From NCBI RefSeq assembly GCF_019317285.1, contig NZ_CP079218.1, positions 4,402,001 to 4,466,000 on the forward strand: a stretch of 64,000 nt of DNA, written 5' to 3'. The position numbers and the translations under genes were made by a program. Source of the stretch: Pedobacter sp. D749 (GTDB lineage Bacteria > Bacteroidota > Bacteroidia > Sphingobacteriales > Sphingobacteriaceae). This document shows, piece after piece, positions 27,629-36,054 of this stretch (position 1 is its first letter; each line of letters begins with the position of its first letter). A model generated the notes under the pieces. The model saw nothing but the letters and a program-made list of their open reading frames with translations. It searched no databases and was not told the origin of the DNA.

Positions 27629-28900
27629 TTGAAAGTAGTACACCTAAATACCTATGATGGAAATGGCGGAGCAGGACGTGCCTGTTTGCGCTTAAGTGAC
27701 GCCCTAAAGGCGAGTGGAATCGATTCAAAAGTATTGGTTTACTATAAATTTGGTCAAAACCCCAAAATAGATACTTTCAGCAATTCACCCTTTCAAAAAG
27801 CCAAGGCCGTTTATAACATCCTATCAGAAAGATATTTCGCCAAATGGCTCAGCAAATCGGTGAAAACGCCCTTTAGTCTGCAATGGTTTGGCCGTTCGGT
27901 TATAAACCATCCTGATGTTAAAAATGCGGATATTATCCATTTACATTGGGTAAACCATGGTTTCCTTAATCCTAAGTTTTTGGCCCAAATTGATGAACTG
28001 GAAAAACCCATTGTATGGACTTTCCATGATAGCAACGCTTTTACAGGTGGATGTCATGTACGTTACGGATGCGAAAATTTTCACCAGCAGTGTGGTAATT
28101 GCCCGATTCTGAAAATCAGTGGAAAAAACGATATTTCGCACAAAACCTGGCTACGTAAACAAAAAGCTTATACCGAATTAAATTTTCATATTGTGGCACC
28201 GAGCAAATGGATGGCCGCATCGGTAAAGTTCAGCAGTTTATTGGGTACCAGAAAAGCAACTGTTATCCCTAATACCATCGAAACTAAAATTTTCAAGCCC
28301 TATGTGAAATCAGAGGCGAAGAAAATTTTAAAAATCAATCCTGATAAGTTTGTATTGATGAGCGGATTTATGCCTTCAAAAAACGACAAACACAAAGGAA
28401 CGCCCTATTTAATCGAGGCGTTGGAAATTCTATCGCGCAGGGCCGGAATACAAAAAGAGAATATTGAACTTGTTATTTTCGGAAACAAGGAAAATGCAGA
28501 AATGCCAGAATTCCCTTTCAAAACCACCTTTTTAGGCACTATTAATAAAGACGATCATTTAGCGAAGTGTTATTCTGCCGCCGATGCTTTTATTACACCT
28601 TCCCTTGAAGATAATTTACCCAATACCGTAATGGAAAGCTTGGCCTGCGCTACGCCTGTTGTTGCTTTTACCACCGGTGGGATTCCGGATATGGTGAAAC
28701 ACATGCAGAATGGCTACCTGGCCGAATACCAGAATGCCGAAGATCTGGCAAATGGCATTGAGTGGCTGTATCACCGCCCAAATAAAGAAGATATTCAAAA
28801 GGCAGCAAGGTTGAGTATTTTAACCGATTTCTCTGAAGAGGTTATTGCTGCAGAGCATATCCATCTTTACGAAACATTGATTGATTTACAGCCAAAATAA
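27629..28900 (+). CDS. GT4-family glycosyltransferase
   Basis: A 423-residue retaining glycosyltransferase with the GT-B fold. Marks are the N-terminal NGGAGRA loop (about residues 11-17), and the C-terminal donor-binding segment TPSLEDNLPNTVMESLACATPVV with the EX7E pair. The start is uncertain. I prefer TTG at 27629, giving MKVVHLNTYDG, because the upstream TTG at 27620 lies within a -7 promoter box. It probably adds a sugar to a surface or secreted polysaccharide. The next gene on the strand is a DUF1016 nuclease and then a GT2, so the two glycosyltransferases may once have been adjacent. Confidence 0.92.
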   Translation: MKVVHLNTYDGNGGAGRACLRLSDALKASGIDSKVLVYYKFGQNPKIDTFSNSPFQKAKAVYNILSERYFAKWLSKSVKTPFSLQWFGRSVINHPDVKNADIIHLHWVNHGFLNPKFLAQIDELEKPIVWTFHDSNAFTGGCHVRYGCENFHQQCGNCPILKISGKNDISHKTWLRKQKAYTELNFHIVAPSKWMAASVKFSSLLGTRKATVIPNTIETKIFKPYVKSEAKKILKINPDKFVLMSGFMPSKNDKHKGTPYLIEALEILSRRAGIQKENIELVIFGNKENAEMPEFPFKTTFLGTINKDDHLAKCYSAADAFITPSLEDNLPNTVMESLACATPVVAFTTGGIPDMVKHMQNGYLAEYQNAEDLANGIEWLYHRPNKEDIQKAARLSILTDFSEEVIAAEHIHLYETLIDLQPK

Positions 28901-29022
28901 CTCAATATCTTAATAAAATTTACGGTTTCTATTTACAATTCGGTTGGCAAAATCACATTTTCTTTTCTATAAATAAAAATTTGGTCAATCTTTATTAAAT
29001 TTATAGCAACTGAAACTGTTTA

Positions 29023-30168
29023 ATGGAAAGCATCGCAAATTATTCTGAAAGTATTAAGGCATTAAAATCGGCTATTTTATCAAGCCGGTATAAAGCTGCT
29101 ACTTTAGTTAATAAAGAACTTTTGCTGTTATATTTTACGGTTGGTAAATTTATTTCGGAAAAGACAAAGAAAGAGAAATGGGGAGCAAAGGTTATTGATA
29201 ACCTCTCTACCGATTTACAGGCCGAACTACCAGGTTTACGAGGATTCTCAGCTACAGGCATAAAAAGAATGAGGTTCTTTTTTGAATCCTGGGAAGAATA
29301 TTTCCTCACCAAGCCATCGGCAAAGGGACAATTATCCATCATTGATATTGAAGAAATTGTATTTAGACCAACACTGTTGGACCAAATTGAAAACACTGAT
29401 AATGAGATAATTAAAATTAGACCAACACTGTTGGACCAAATTGAAAATCATTTTTTTAAACTAAGCTTTTCACATCATGTAGAGCTCATCCAGGCTACTG
29501 AAAATTTAGAGGAAAAGATATACTACATCCAAAAAACAGCTACAGAATTCTGGAGCTTAGCTACCTTAAAGCATCAACTTAAAAACAAATCTTTTAGCAA
29601 TTCGGGTAGTTTACCAAATAACTTTTTAAAAACGATTTCTAACGAAGAGATAAGGAACAAAGCGCTACAATCTTTCAAAGATGAATACCTGTTAGATTTT
29701 ATTAATATAGAAGATACTGACGAGCCAGATGAACGGGTTTTGGAAAGTGGAATAGTACAGAATATTAAAAAGTTTTTAATGTCGTTAGGAACCGATTTTG
29801 CCTTTATTAGCAATCAATATAGGTTAATTGTTGAAGACGAGGAATATTTTTTAGACCTTTTGTTTTTTAACCGCCGTTTACAATGTTTGGTTGTTTTCGA
29901 ACTAAAAACCGGAAAATTCAAACCTGAGTATTTGGGCAAAATGAATTTCTATTTATCTGCTCTTGATGAATATGTTAAACAGCCACACGAGCAGCCATCA
30001 ATCGGCATCATACTTTGCAAAGAAAAGAAAAACAAAATTGTAGAATTTTCATTCCGCGATTTTAACAAAGCAATGGGTGTTTCTACCTACAAAACCAGTG
30101 CAACATTACCCAAAGCATTTAAAGGTTTAATCCCAGATGCTGAAACCTTTAAAAAACTAATGGATTAA
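29023..30168 (+). CDS. DUF1016/YhcG-family PD-(D/E)XK nuclease
   Basis: A 381-residue protein. The N-terminal domain (about residues 10-180, SRYKAATLVNKELLLLYFTVGKFI) is the DUF1016_N helical part. The C-terminal domain is the YhcG PD-(D/E)XK nuclease fold with Asp near residue 276 (YFLDLLFF) and the ExK pair in VFELKTGKFKPE near 293-295. Related YhcG proteins are predicted resolvase-like nucleases and are often found near restriction-modification or defence loci. Between the two domains lies an in-frame 54-bp direct duplication (29363-29447). The gene stands between two glycosyltransferases, 3 bp ahead of the GT2 ATG, which points to insertion by transfer. Confidence 0.93.
   Translation: MESIANYSESIKALKSAILSSRYKAATLVNKELLLLYFTVGKFISEKTKKEKWGAKVIDNLSTDLQAELPGLRGFSATGIKRMRFFFESWEEYFLTKPSAKGQLSIIDIEEIVFRPTLLDQIENTDNEIIKIRPTLLDQIENHFFKLSFSHHVELIQATENLEEKIYYIQKTATEFWSLATLKHQLKNKSFSNSGSLPNNFLKTISNEEIRNKALQSFKDEYLLDFINIEDTDEPDERVLESGIVQNIKKFLMSLGTDFAFISNQYRLIVEDEEYFLDLLFFNRRLQCLVVFELKTGKFKPEYLGKMNFYLSALDEYVKQPHEQPSIGIILCKEKKNKIVEFSFRDFNKAMGVSTYKTSATLPKAFKGLIPDAETFKKLMD
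29363..29447 (+). repeat. In-frame direct repeat inside the DUF1016 gene
   Basis: The 31-bp sequence starting TTAGACCAACACTGTTGG occurs at 29363-29393 and again at 29417-29447, 54 bp (18 codons) apart. The protein therefore contains RPTLLDQIEN twice, and the frame is kept. Confidence 0.95.
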
Positions 30169-30171
30169 CCC

Positions 30172-30918
30172 ATGTCCAAATTAACAATCATCACCATTGT
30201 ATATAATAACGTTCGCGATATCGAACGTACCATTCAATCGATCCTTAAACAGACCTATAAAAAAATCGAATATATTGTAATAGACGGCGCATCAACTGAT
30301 GGTACGCTACAGGTTGTTGAGCGTTACAAAGATCAGATTTCGAAAATCGTATCAGAACCCGATAAAGGCATTTATGATGCCATGAACAAAGGTTTGGCCC
30401 TGGCAACAGGCGATTATGTATTATTCATGAACTCAGGTGATGAGATTTATGACGAACAAACAGTAGAAGATGTTTTTGCCTCTGCTCCCGGTGCCGATAT
30501 TTACTACGGGGAAACAGAAATGTACAATGATAACTGGGAAAATTTAGGCCGTAGAAGGCACGAAGCACCAGAAGAATTTAATTGGACGAGCTTTAAATAT
30601 GGCATGAACATCAGTCATCAGGCCATTTATATCCGCCGCAGCATTATTACTCCTTACGATTTAACTTATAAATATAGTTCCGACATCGATTGGATTATCA
30701 AAGCAGCAAAAAAAGCTTCAAACATTGTTAATGTGCACCGTTATGTAGCCAAATACCTGGTTGGCGGCATGAGTAAGAAAAAACACCGTGAAAGCTTAAA
30801 AGAACGGTTTAAAATCTTTACCAAATATTATGGTTTAGTACCGAACATCTTTAATCATATTATCATTGCAGGTAATTTAGCCTTATATTTTGTGAAGCAC
30901 CGTAAGACAAATGATTAG
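30172..30918 (+). CDS. GT2-family glycosyltransferase
   Basis: A 248-residue inverting glycosyltransferase of the GT-A fold. It begins with the classic SKLTIITIVYNN strand, IDGASTDGT near residue 38, DKGIYDAMNKGLALATGDYV near 65, and FMNSGDE near 87 (DxD-like). It is short and without membrane segments, as in enzymes that add single sugars to a lipid-linked or surface glycan. It follows the DUF1016 nuclease by 3 bp, so it is likely read through from that gene. Confidence 0.93.
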   Translation: MSKLTIITIVYNNVRDIERTIQSILKQTYKKIEYIVIDGASTDGTLQVVERYKDQISKIVSEPDKGIYDAMNKGLALATGDYVLFMNSGDEIYDEQTVEDVFASAPGADIYYGETEMYNDNWENLGRRRHEAPEEFNWTSFKYGMNISHQAIYIRRSIITPYDLTYKYSSDIDWIIKAAKKASNIVNVHRYVAKYLVGGMSKKKHRESLKERFKIFTKYYGLVPNIFNHIIIAGNLALYFVKHRKTND

Positions 30919-30950
30919 GTATTTAGCCCAATATGTTAATATCGAAGTAT

Positions 30951-31037
30951 CGTCATTTCGAGCGCAGCCGAGAAATCTATGTAAATTAATTTAGTTCAAA
31001 GATCTCTCCATTTCGTTGCACTTCAGTCGAGATGACG
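30951..31037. repeat. Palindromic intergenic repeat, CGTCATTTCGA family
   Basis: An 87-bp element with CGTCATTTCGA at the left and TCGAGATGACG at the right (10 of 11 positions pair). Inner segments GAGAAATCTATG and GATCTCTCC also pair loosely. Confidence 0.7.
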
Positions 31038-31160
31038 CCGCCCTATTAGATTCTGTTAAATGGTTTGGGCTATATAAGATGCTACCCTAATTTCAAATTT
31101 ATAAAAACAATAATTTCTCCAAACTGTCTTTAATACATCACCTATTAAAAATTAAAGATT

Positions 31161-31721
31161 ATGGGACAATTAAGTAACCGCACTATTGCTGTACTTTCAG
31201 AAAGCGGATTTGAAGAAGTAGAATTAACCGAACCAGTTAAAAGGTTAAAAGAAGAAGGAGCCACCGTTCACATTATCTCCTCAAAAAGCGGAAAAATAAA
31301 AGCCTGGGATCAAGACCACTGGTCGATAGAAGTTGATGTAGACAAAACCATTGCAGAAGCAAATGCTGACGATTATAATGGTTTGCTTTTACCAGGTGGC
31401 GTAATCAATCCTGATCAGCTACGTGTTAACGAAGATGCGATCGCGTTTGTAAAAGCATTTTTTGCTGATGGAAAACCAGTTGCCGCCATTTGCCATGGCC
31501 CTCAAACTTTGATTAATGCAGATGTAGTGCAAGGCAGAAAAATGACTTCAGTGAAAAACATTTCACAGGACCTGATCAATGCCGGAGCGATATGGTCTGA
31601 TGAAGAAGTAGTGGTAGATCAAGGTTTGGTTACGAGCCGTACACCTAAAGATTTACCTGCTTTTAACGATAAAATTGTAGAGGAATTTGCCGAAGGTGTT
31701 CATGAAGGGCAACACGCCTAA
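31161..31721 (+). CDS. DJ-1/PfpI-family protein
   Basis: A 186-residue protein of the class I glutamine amidotransferase-like superfamily, PfpI/YhbO branch. The nucleophile elbow AICHGPQ places Cys111 followed by His112, and a conserved Glu lies near residue 18 in SESGFEEVEL. The related bacterial proteins act in protection against carbonyl or oxidative damage; the peptidase label is historical. It has its own terminator, and a 242-bp gap before it with a palindromic repeat, so it is probably a single unit. Confidence 0.93.
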   Translation: MGQLSNRTIAVLSESGFEEVELTEPVKRLKEEGATVHIISSKSGKIKAWDQDHWSIEVDVDKTIAEANADDYNGLLLPGGVINPDQLRVNEDAIAFVKAFFADGKPVAAICHGPQTLINADVVQGRKMTSVKNISQDLINAGAIWSDEEVVVDQGLVTSRTPKDLPAFNDKIVEEFAEGVHEGQHA

Positions 31722-31751
31722 AAACTTTGGACGCTCTTTCTAGATTCACTC

Positions 31752-31784
31752 AAAAACGGTTGGCAAATTGCCAGCCGTTTTTAT
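31752..31784 (+). terminator. Intrinsic terminator after the PfpI gene
   Basis: A long stem of AAAAACGGTTGGCAA with TTGCCAGCCGTTTTT, allowing one G-C/T-A irregularity, then a short T run. It lies 30 bp past the stop codon and is nearly symmetrical, so it could serve both strands. Confidence 0.85.
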
Positions 31785-31935
31785 TTTAACCTGTTCTTTT
31801 GTGCCGTCAGATGTTACCATCTGATGGAGCATTATTCTTTATAAAATGGAATTAACTGACAGAACCGTTTTCAATGTTGGATGTAACATCCAACACCACT
31901 AAAAAGGTCAGTGAGGATTAAACAATTCTTTGTAA

Positions 31936-32502
31936 TTACCCTTTATATTTTGGATCGTTTTTTCTGAAGCGTTCAGCTATTTTTGCTAATTCTGCATCAT
32001 TTAATTTAGAGGTCTTTTTGAGCGCATCTGTAAAGGCCTTTATCTCTTCCTTAGAAGCAGGGCAACCAATGATATTTTGACCTTTTACTTCCAATCCCGT
32101 TCCCTCTGGACGGAGATGTGAATCAACAATTAATTTGCCATTGGCATCAAAAATAAACCACACCGGAATGCCGAAACCATCACTTTTGTACTTCTTCAAC
32201 AATTCGGCAGCACCAGGATTTTCAAGATTTTCTTTTCCTTTCGATTCCAATACCGTTAAATGCTCAATTACGTAACTTTTCTCAAAATAAGCTTTAATTT
32301 CCGGATCGTTCATGCTATCATCCATTTTATGGCACCAGCCACACCAGGAAGCATGAAATAATACAAAAACATACTTCTTTTCTTTTTTCGCTTTGGCAAT
32401 TGCGCTGGTTAATATCGCATCGGCACTTGCAGGTGGTACTTCAGGTTTAAAAGCAGTACTAACGAATAAAATAAAAAAACTGTAAAGAATTATATTTTTC
32501 AT
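31936..32502 (-). CDS. Exported thioredoxin-like protein (DUF255-type)
   Basis: A 188-residue protein with a signal peptide (about residues 1-20) and a thioredoxin fold. The active-site motif WCGWC gives Cys54 and Cys57. The following HKMDDSMNDPEIKAYF and the GIPVWFIFDANG cis-proline segment are as in the family that handles disulfides outside the cytoplasm. The usual length is kept. It is followed at the C-terminus by a basic tail (RFRKNDPKYKG). No partner gene (DsbD or a cytochrome biogenesis gene) is adjacent. Confidence 0.9.
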   Translation of the reverse strand: MKNIILYSFFILFVSTAFKPEVPPASADAILTSAIAKAKKEKKYVFVLFHASWCGWCHKMDDSMNDPEIKAYFEKSYVIEHLTVLESKGKENLENPGAAELLKKYKSDGFGIPVWFIFDANGKLIVDSHLRPEGTGLEVKGQNIIGCPASKEEIKAFTDALKKTSKLNDAELAKIAERFRKNDPKYKG

Positions 32503-32546
32503 AACATAAAGGTTTGATTTTGAGAGGTAATTTAACCAATTATTTC

Positions 32547-33590
32547 TTAAAGCTTTACCTGCCTGATGATATTTTTAATATTCAGTTCAATAATATCGGT
32601 CATGGTTTTACAGCGCAGATAATTCGTATCCTTAAAATAATCGCTCATGCCCTGTTTTAGCAAAGCGATATTTTCCGGTGTGGTGAGTTCTTCTTTGTTC
32701 GAAACGTCGCGGAGATCAGTTAATCGATGTCGCTCGCTCCTCACCCGGTGCACAATAGACGAGCGTTCTTCCTGCTGATATTGCAATACAGTTTTCTCCG
32801 TCAATTGCTCCATGCTCATTTTTACATAAGGCAGGTTCTCTTTAAAAAACTGGGGCAAATAAACCTTCAGGTTGCCTTCGTAAAACTGCTGATCAAAATC
32901 TATAGCGCGGATACGGAACTGGATATCATCAAAATCTGGTGTAATTTGTACTACAAAATTATAAGCACGCATGTCGCCCAAAAGCATAATCAAACAGCGC
33001 TCATTAAACTTCACAAACTCTTTTGCAATACGGGTTGGGTTAAACTCTGGAGTATACAACTGTCCTTTTGTAAAAACATCTCCTGGAATCCCGGCAATAT
33101 GCTCTTCTACCAAGGTATTGCCATCTACCAGGTAATTTACCTGATTTGGTGACAGGATTTCTTCCATCTCTAAACCGTAAATCCGAGAGGCATCCGCTTT
33201 TTTAATGTAGAAGTAATCATAAACATCATTCAAACGGTTTACAATCCGGATACGGAAAGGATGGGTATTGCCAAAAGTGCAATACTCTATTTTATCGATG
33301 TATTTATGTTCAACAATACGCAGGTTACCCGATGCTTTAAGATTTGCATAAATTTCTTTCAAACCATCGTGCAATCTTTCAATTAGATCCTGCGCATAAA
33401 TCGGTCCTTCCCAAAGCGAGTCTTTACCAAACTTATCCATTAAAGGAAAAGCCTCGTTAAACTGCATCAGATCATTATAACCGATGGGCAATTTGGCCTC
33501 GCGCTGATAAGTGCGCAAATATTTCTGCAAAGCAGGTGTAACCGGAAAAATCGGCTTCTTTTTTGAAATTTTTACATCGTTGTTTTCCAT
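32547..33590 (-). CDS. Conserved protein with protein kinase-like motifs
   Basis: A 347-residue cytoplasmic protein from the ATG at 33588-33590; the open frame extends upstream through repeat DNA. I do not recognise it as a named family. Reading it as a kinase-like fold, residues line up in the correct order: Lys130/131 in YFYIKKAD as the beta-3 lysine, Glu141 as an alpha-C glutamate, LVEEHIAG (160-167) as a hinge, D206-x4-N211 in GDMRAYNF as a catalytic loop, and D231-F-D in RAIDFDQ as a metal-binding aspartate. It lacks the classic HRD and DFG wording. This is a pattern-based inference; a hypothetical conserved in Bacteroidota is the safe label. No operon partner lies within 40 bp. Confidence 0.7.
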   Translation of the reverse strand: MENNDVKISKKKPIFPVTPALQKYLRTYQREAKLPIGYNDLMQFNEAFPLMDKFGKDSLWEGPIYAQDLIERLHDGLKEIYANLKASGNLRIVEHKYIDKIEYCTFGNTHPFRIRIVNRLNDVYDYFYIKKADASRIYGLEMEEILSPNQVNYLVDGNTLVEEHIAGIPGDVFTKGQLYTPEFNPTRIAKEFVKFNERCLIMLLGDMRAYNFVVQITPDFDDIQFRIRAIDFDQQFYEGNLKVYLPQFFKENLPYVKMSMEQLTEKTVLQYQQEERSSIVHRVRSERHRLTDLRDVSNKEELTTPENIALLKQGMSDYFKDTNYLRCKTMTDIIELNIKNIIRQVKL

Positions 33591-33814
33591 GCAGAGGCAA
33601 TGTACTGTTTTATGGAAATATGTATATATTTTTTTACCACAAAGTTCACGAAGAAATATCACAGAGAAAACAGAGAATGTTTAAATGTGAAATAATATAT
33701 TGGCCACGAAAGCACGGAACACACGGAAATATTATCTATTCCTGAGTCCGTAGCGAACGAATAGTCTGCTTAACTCATTCTTTCTCTTTGAAAACTCGGT
33801 GTTCTCAGTGGTTA
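33591..33814. repeat. Intergenic repeat of the CACAGAG/ACCACAAAG type
   Basis: A 224-bp gap filled with filler-type words: TTTTTACCACAAAGTTCACG, ATCACAGAGAAAACAGAGAA, GGCCACGAAAGCACGGAACAC and GAAAACTCGGTGTTCTCAGTGG. The same vocabulary recurs at 46318-46900. No reading frame is supported. Confidence 0.6.
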
Positions 33815-35005
33815 TTAACCCTTCGGATAACTGAATGGGAATCTACTCAGATACCTGCTGATTTTACGATAAGGATAATTACCTGCTCCATGATCGGCGA
33901 ATTGCACAATAATAGTATTCGTTTTCGGATCAATATACAGCCTTTGTCCCAGCATACCTTCAGCAGCATAATCTCCCTTGTCCCCTTCCTGCGGAATCCA
34001 CCAAAGGTAATGATGAGCTGATTTTTGCCAGCCTTTTGCAGATGCTGGTTTTTCAGCACCAATGTTAACGGATTGATTTACCCAATCTTCAGGAACAATC
34101 TGCTTTCCATGATATTTCCCTTTATTCAAATATAAACGCCCGATTTTAGCAAAATCAATCGCCGTTACCTGAAAACGGCTGGCAGTATTGGTTAAACCGT
34201 TTACCTGATCTAATCCCCAGGTGGCGTTATATTGCGTACCAATCTGCTTCCACACCTTGGCTTCAAAATACTGCGCCACCGATTTACCCGTTGCCTTTTT
34301 TAAAACCCAACCCAATAAAATCGGATCGATACTTTTGTATACCCAAACCGTACCGGGCTTATTTACCAGTTTAACTTTCATCAACTGCGCTTTCATATCA
34401 TCAGTATAATAATATTTGGCTTCATCAGAGAAAAATGCCTTTACAATCCCACCCAACGCATCCTGAAATTCAAGTCCCGATTTCATCTCCAGAAGATTTT
34501 TTAAAGTAATTTGCGCAAAGGCAGGGTTCGATTTTAATTCAGGAATGTATTGTGTTACTTTATCATCTAAGCTCTTAATACTATGATCTGCCAATGCCTG
34601 ACCGATAGCAATAGAAATCATACTCTTAGCTCCCGAGAATATACTCTTTAATGTACTATCACTATAACCCTTATCATATCGTTCATATAAAACACTATCA
34701 TTCCTAATTACGATAAAAACATTGACCTGTCCATTTTTTAAATAGTCTTTTAAGGAAATGGATCGGTTATTTCCATCTAATACATGAAGTGTATCCAGAT
34801 CATTCCTTTGTTTTATAGGTCTGATAAAATGAAAAGCCGAATCACTTTTATGTGAAACTTCCTGCGGAAAAATTTTATAAGTTTCGGCACTAGGCGTTCT
34901 ATATCTTAATACCCTTCTGAGGTATGGTTTCCAGAGCAGGAGCATAAAAAGCAATAAAAAGAAGGAATATATCAGGATTAAGAGTGTTTTTTTGAAGATT
35001 TTCAT
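33815..35005 (-). CDS. Membrane-anchored serine hydrolase (class C beta-lactamase/esterase fold)
   Basis: A 396-residue protein from the preferred ATG at 35003-35005; an ATG three codons earlier is also possible. A single membrane helix lies near residues 5-25. The PBP-like fold has SxxK in FSGAK (Ser127 and Lys130 in the longer form), a Tyr in WVYKS, and a distal element near GMLGQRLYID. The most likely role is esterase or peptidase work at the cell envelope. It is not a recognised antibiotic resistance enzyme. A good -7 box (35024-35031) is close to the start. Confidence 0.88.
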   Translation of the reverse strand: MKIFKKTLLILIYSFFLLLFMLLLWKPYLRRVLRYRTPSAETYKIFPQEVSHKSDSAFHFIRPIKQRNDLDTLHVLDGNNRSISLKDYLKNGQVNVFIVIRNDSVLYERYDKGYSDSTLKSIFSGAKSMISIAIGQALADHSIKSLDDKVTQYIPELKSNPAFAQITLKNLLEMKSGLEFQDALGGIVKAFFSDEAKYYYTDDMKAQLMKVKLVNKPGTVWVYKSIDPILLGWVLKKATGKSVAQYFEAKVWKQIGTQYNATWGLDQVNGLTNTASRFQVTAIDFAKIGRLYLNKGKYHGKQIVPEDWVNQSVNIGAEKPASAKGWQKSAHHYLWWIPQEGDKGDYAAEGMLGQRLYIDPKTNTIIVQFADHGAGNYPYRKISRYLSRFPFSYPKG

Positions 35006-35023
35006 CAGCAGCATTTATGTTCT

Positions 35024-35031
35024 CAAATATA
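35024..35031 (-). promoter_or_regulatory. Bacteroidota -7 element of the serine hydrolase gene
   Basis: The minus strand reads TATATTTG, a perfect TAnnTTTG match, about 18 bp upstream of the ATG at 35005. No clear -33 TTTG. Confidence 0.45.
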
Positions 35032-35088
35032 AAATATTTAAAAATTATGCTGTACAATATTAGATATCACTTAAAACAAAGTAATGCC

Positions 35089-36015
35089 TTAAGCCATTGT
35101 ATCCATTATAATCTGATCTTCGGCAGTAACTTTCGAAACTTTCGGCACTGGTTTATATTTCCACCTTCGGTGACTCCACAACCAATAAGCCGGCGCTTCT
35201 TTGATCATATCTTCCAAAAAGTGGGTATGCATTTCAGTGATTTCAAATTCAGCAGTTTCATCAGGATTTAAACAGATCGGAACACAGTCTACTTCGTAAT
35301 AGCCCCTTTTTAAATGATTTATCTTTAGGTAAAAAACAGGACGATTGGTTTTTTTAGCAATTTTTTCTACACCCAATTGGATCGACGATTCCTGGTTTAA
35401 AAACATGGTCCAGTAGTTTGATTCATCTTTTGAAGGAGCCTGGTCACTTCCAAAAGTAAACATGGTCGCCTCATTTTTACTCGATTGAATAGCCCTCAAA
35501 GTTTGACGCATCGACACCATATTGTTACCGAATTTACTTCTCATGTTCAGGAACCAATTGTCAAAAGCTTCACTACTCAATGGTTTATAAATTGGGTAAT
35601 GTCTGCCAGAAAAGTTTAAACCAATAGCCATGCATACCCATTCATAATTGCCATAATGTGATGAACAGAAAATTACGCTTTCGTTATTTTTAAGATAAGC
35701 TTCTACCAGATCGGTATTTTTAAATTTTACCCTTTTATTTAATTCCTTTTCAGAAATGCTTTTCATTTTGATCACTTCGATAAAAAGTGAAGCCAAAAAT
35801 TTATAGAACCGTTTTTCTATAGCATAAAGTTCAGCGGTGGTTTTCTCTGGAAAAGCATTAACCAGATTTTCTTTAACCACTTTTCTACGGTAGCCAAAAA
35901 CATAAAAAATTAACACATAAAATACATCTGCCAATCTATATAAAATAAATAGCGGAAACAGCGAGAGCATATTTAATAAAAATATACCCATTTTGGATAA
36001 CCCTTTATTAATCAT
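35089..36015 (-). CDS. LpxL/HtrB-like lysophospholipid acyltransferase
   Basis: A 308-residue membrane-associated acyltransferase that adds late acyl chains to lipid A or a related lipid. An N-terminal hydrophobic segment (residues about 10-38) anchors it. The catalytic HX4(D/E) motif appears as HYGNYE in CSSHYGNYEW near residue 119. A second conserved block near residue 196 (FTFGSDQAP) and NRPVFYLKI follow the usual order. The family length is met. A -7-like motif lies at 36047-36054. Next to it is the serine hydrolase gene on the same strand after an 83-bp gap. Confidence 0.9.
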   Translation of the reverse strand: MINKGLSKMGIFLLNMLSLFPLFILYRLADVFYVLIFYVFGYRRKVVKENLVNAFPEKTTAELYAIEKRFYKFLASLFIEVIKMKSISEKELNKRVKFKNTDLVEAYLKNNESVIFCSSHYGNYEWVCMAIGLNFSGRHYPIYKPLSSEAFDNWFLNMRSKFGNNMVSMRQTLRAIQSSKNEATMFTFGSDQAPSKDESNYWTMFLNQESSIQLGVEKIAKKTNRPVFYLKINHLKRGYYEVDCVPICLNPDETAEFEITEMHTHFLEDMIKEAPAYWLWSHRRWKYKPVPKVSKVTAEDQIIMDTMA

Positions 36016-36046
36016 GATGGGAACGATTAGTTTGCTTGGAAAGACA

Positions 36047-36054
36047 CAAAATTA
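36047..36054 (-). promoter_or_regulatory. Possible -7 element of the acyltransferase gene
   Basis: The minus strand reads TAATTTTG, matching TAnnTTTG, 31 bp from the start. No supported -33 box. Confidence 0.35.

Noticed and set aside
31161..31721. Intracellular protease PfpI as a true peptidase
   Set aside because: The family name is historical; the bacterial relatives are mostly stress-protective proteins, so I kept a family-level label.
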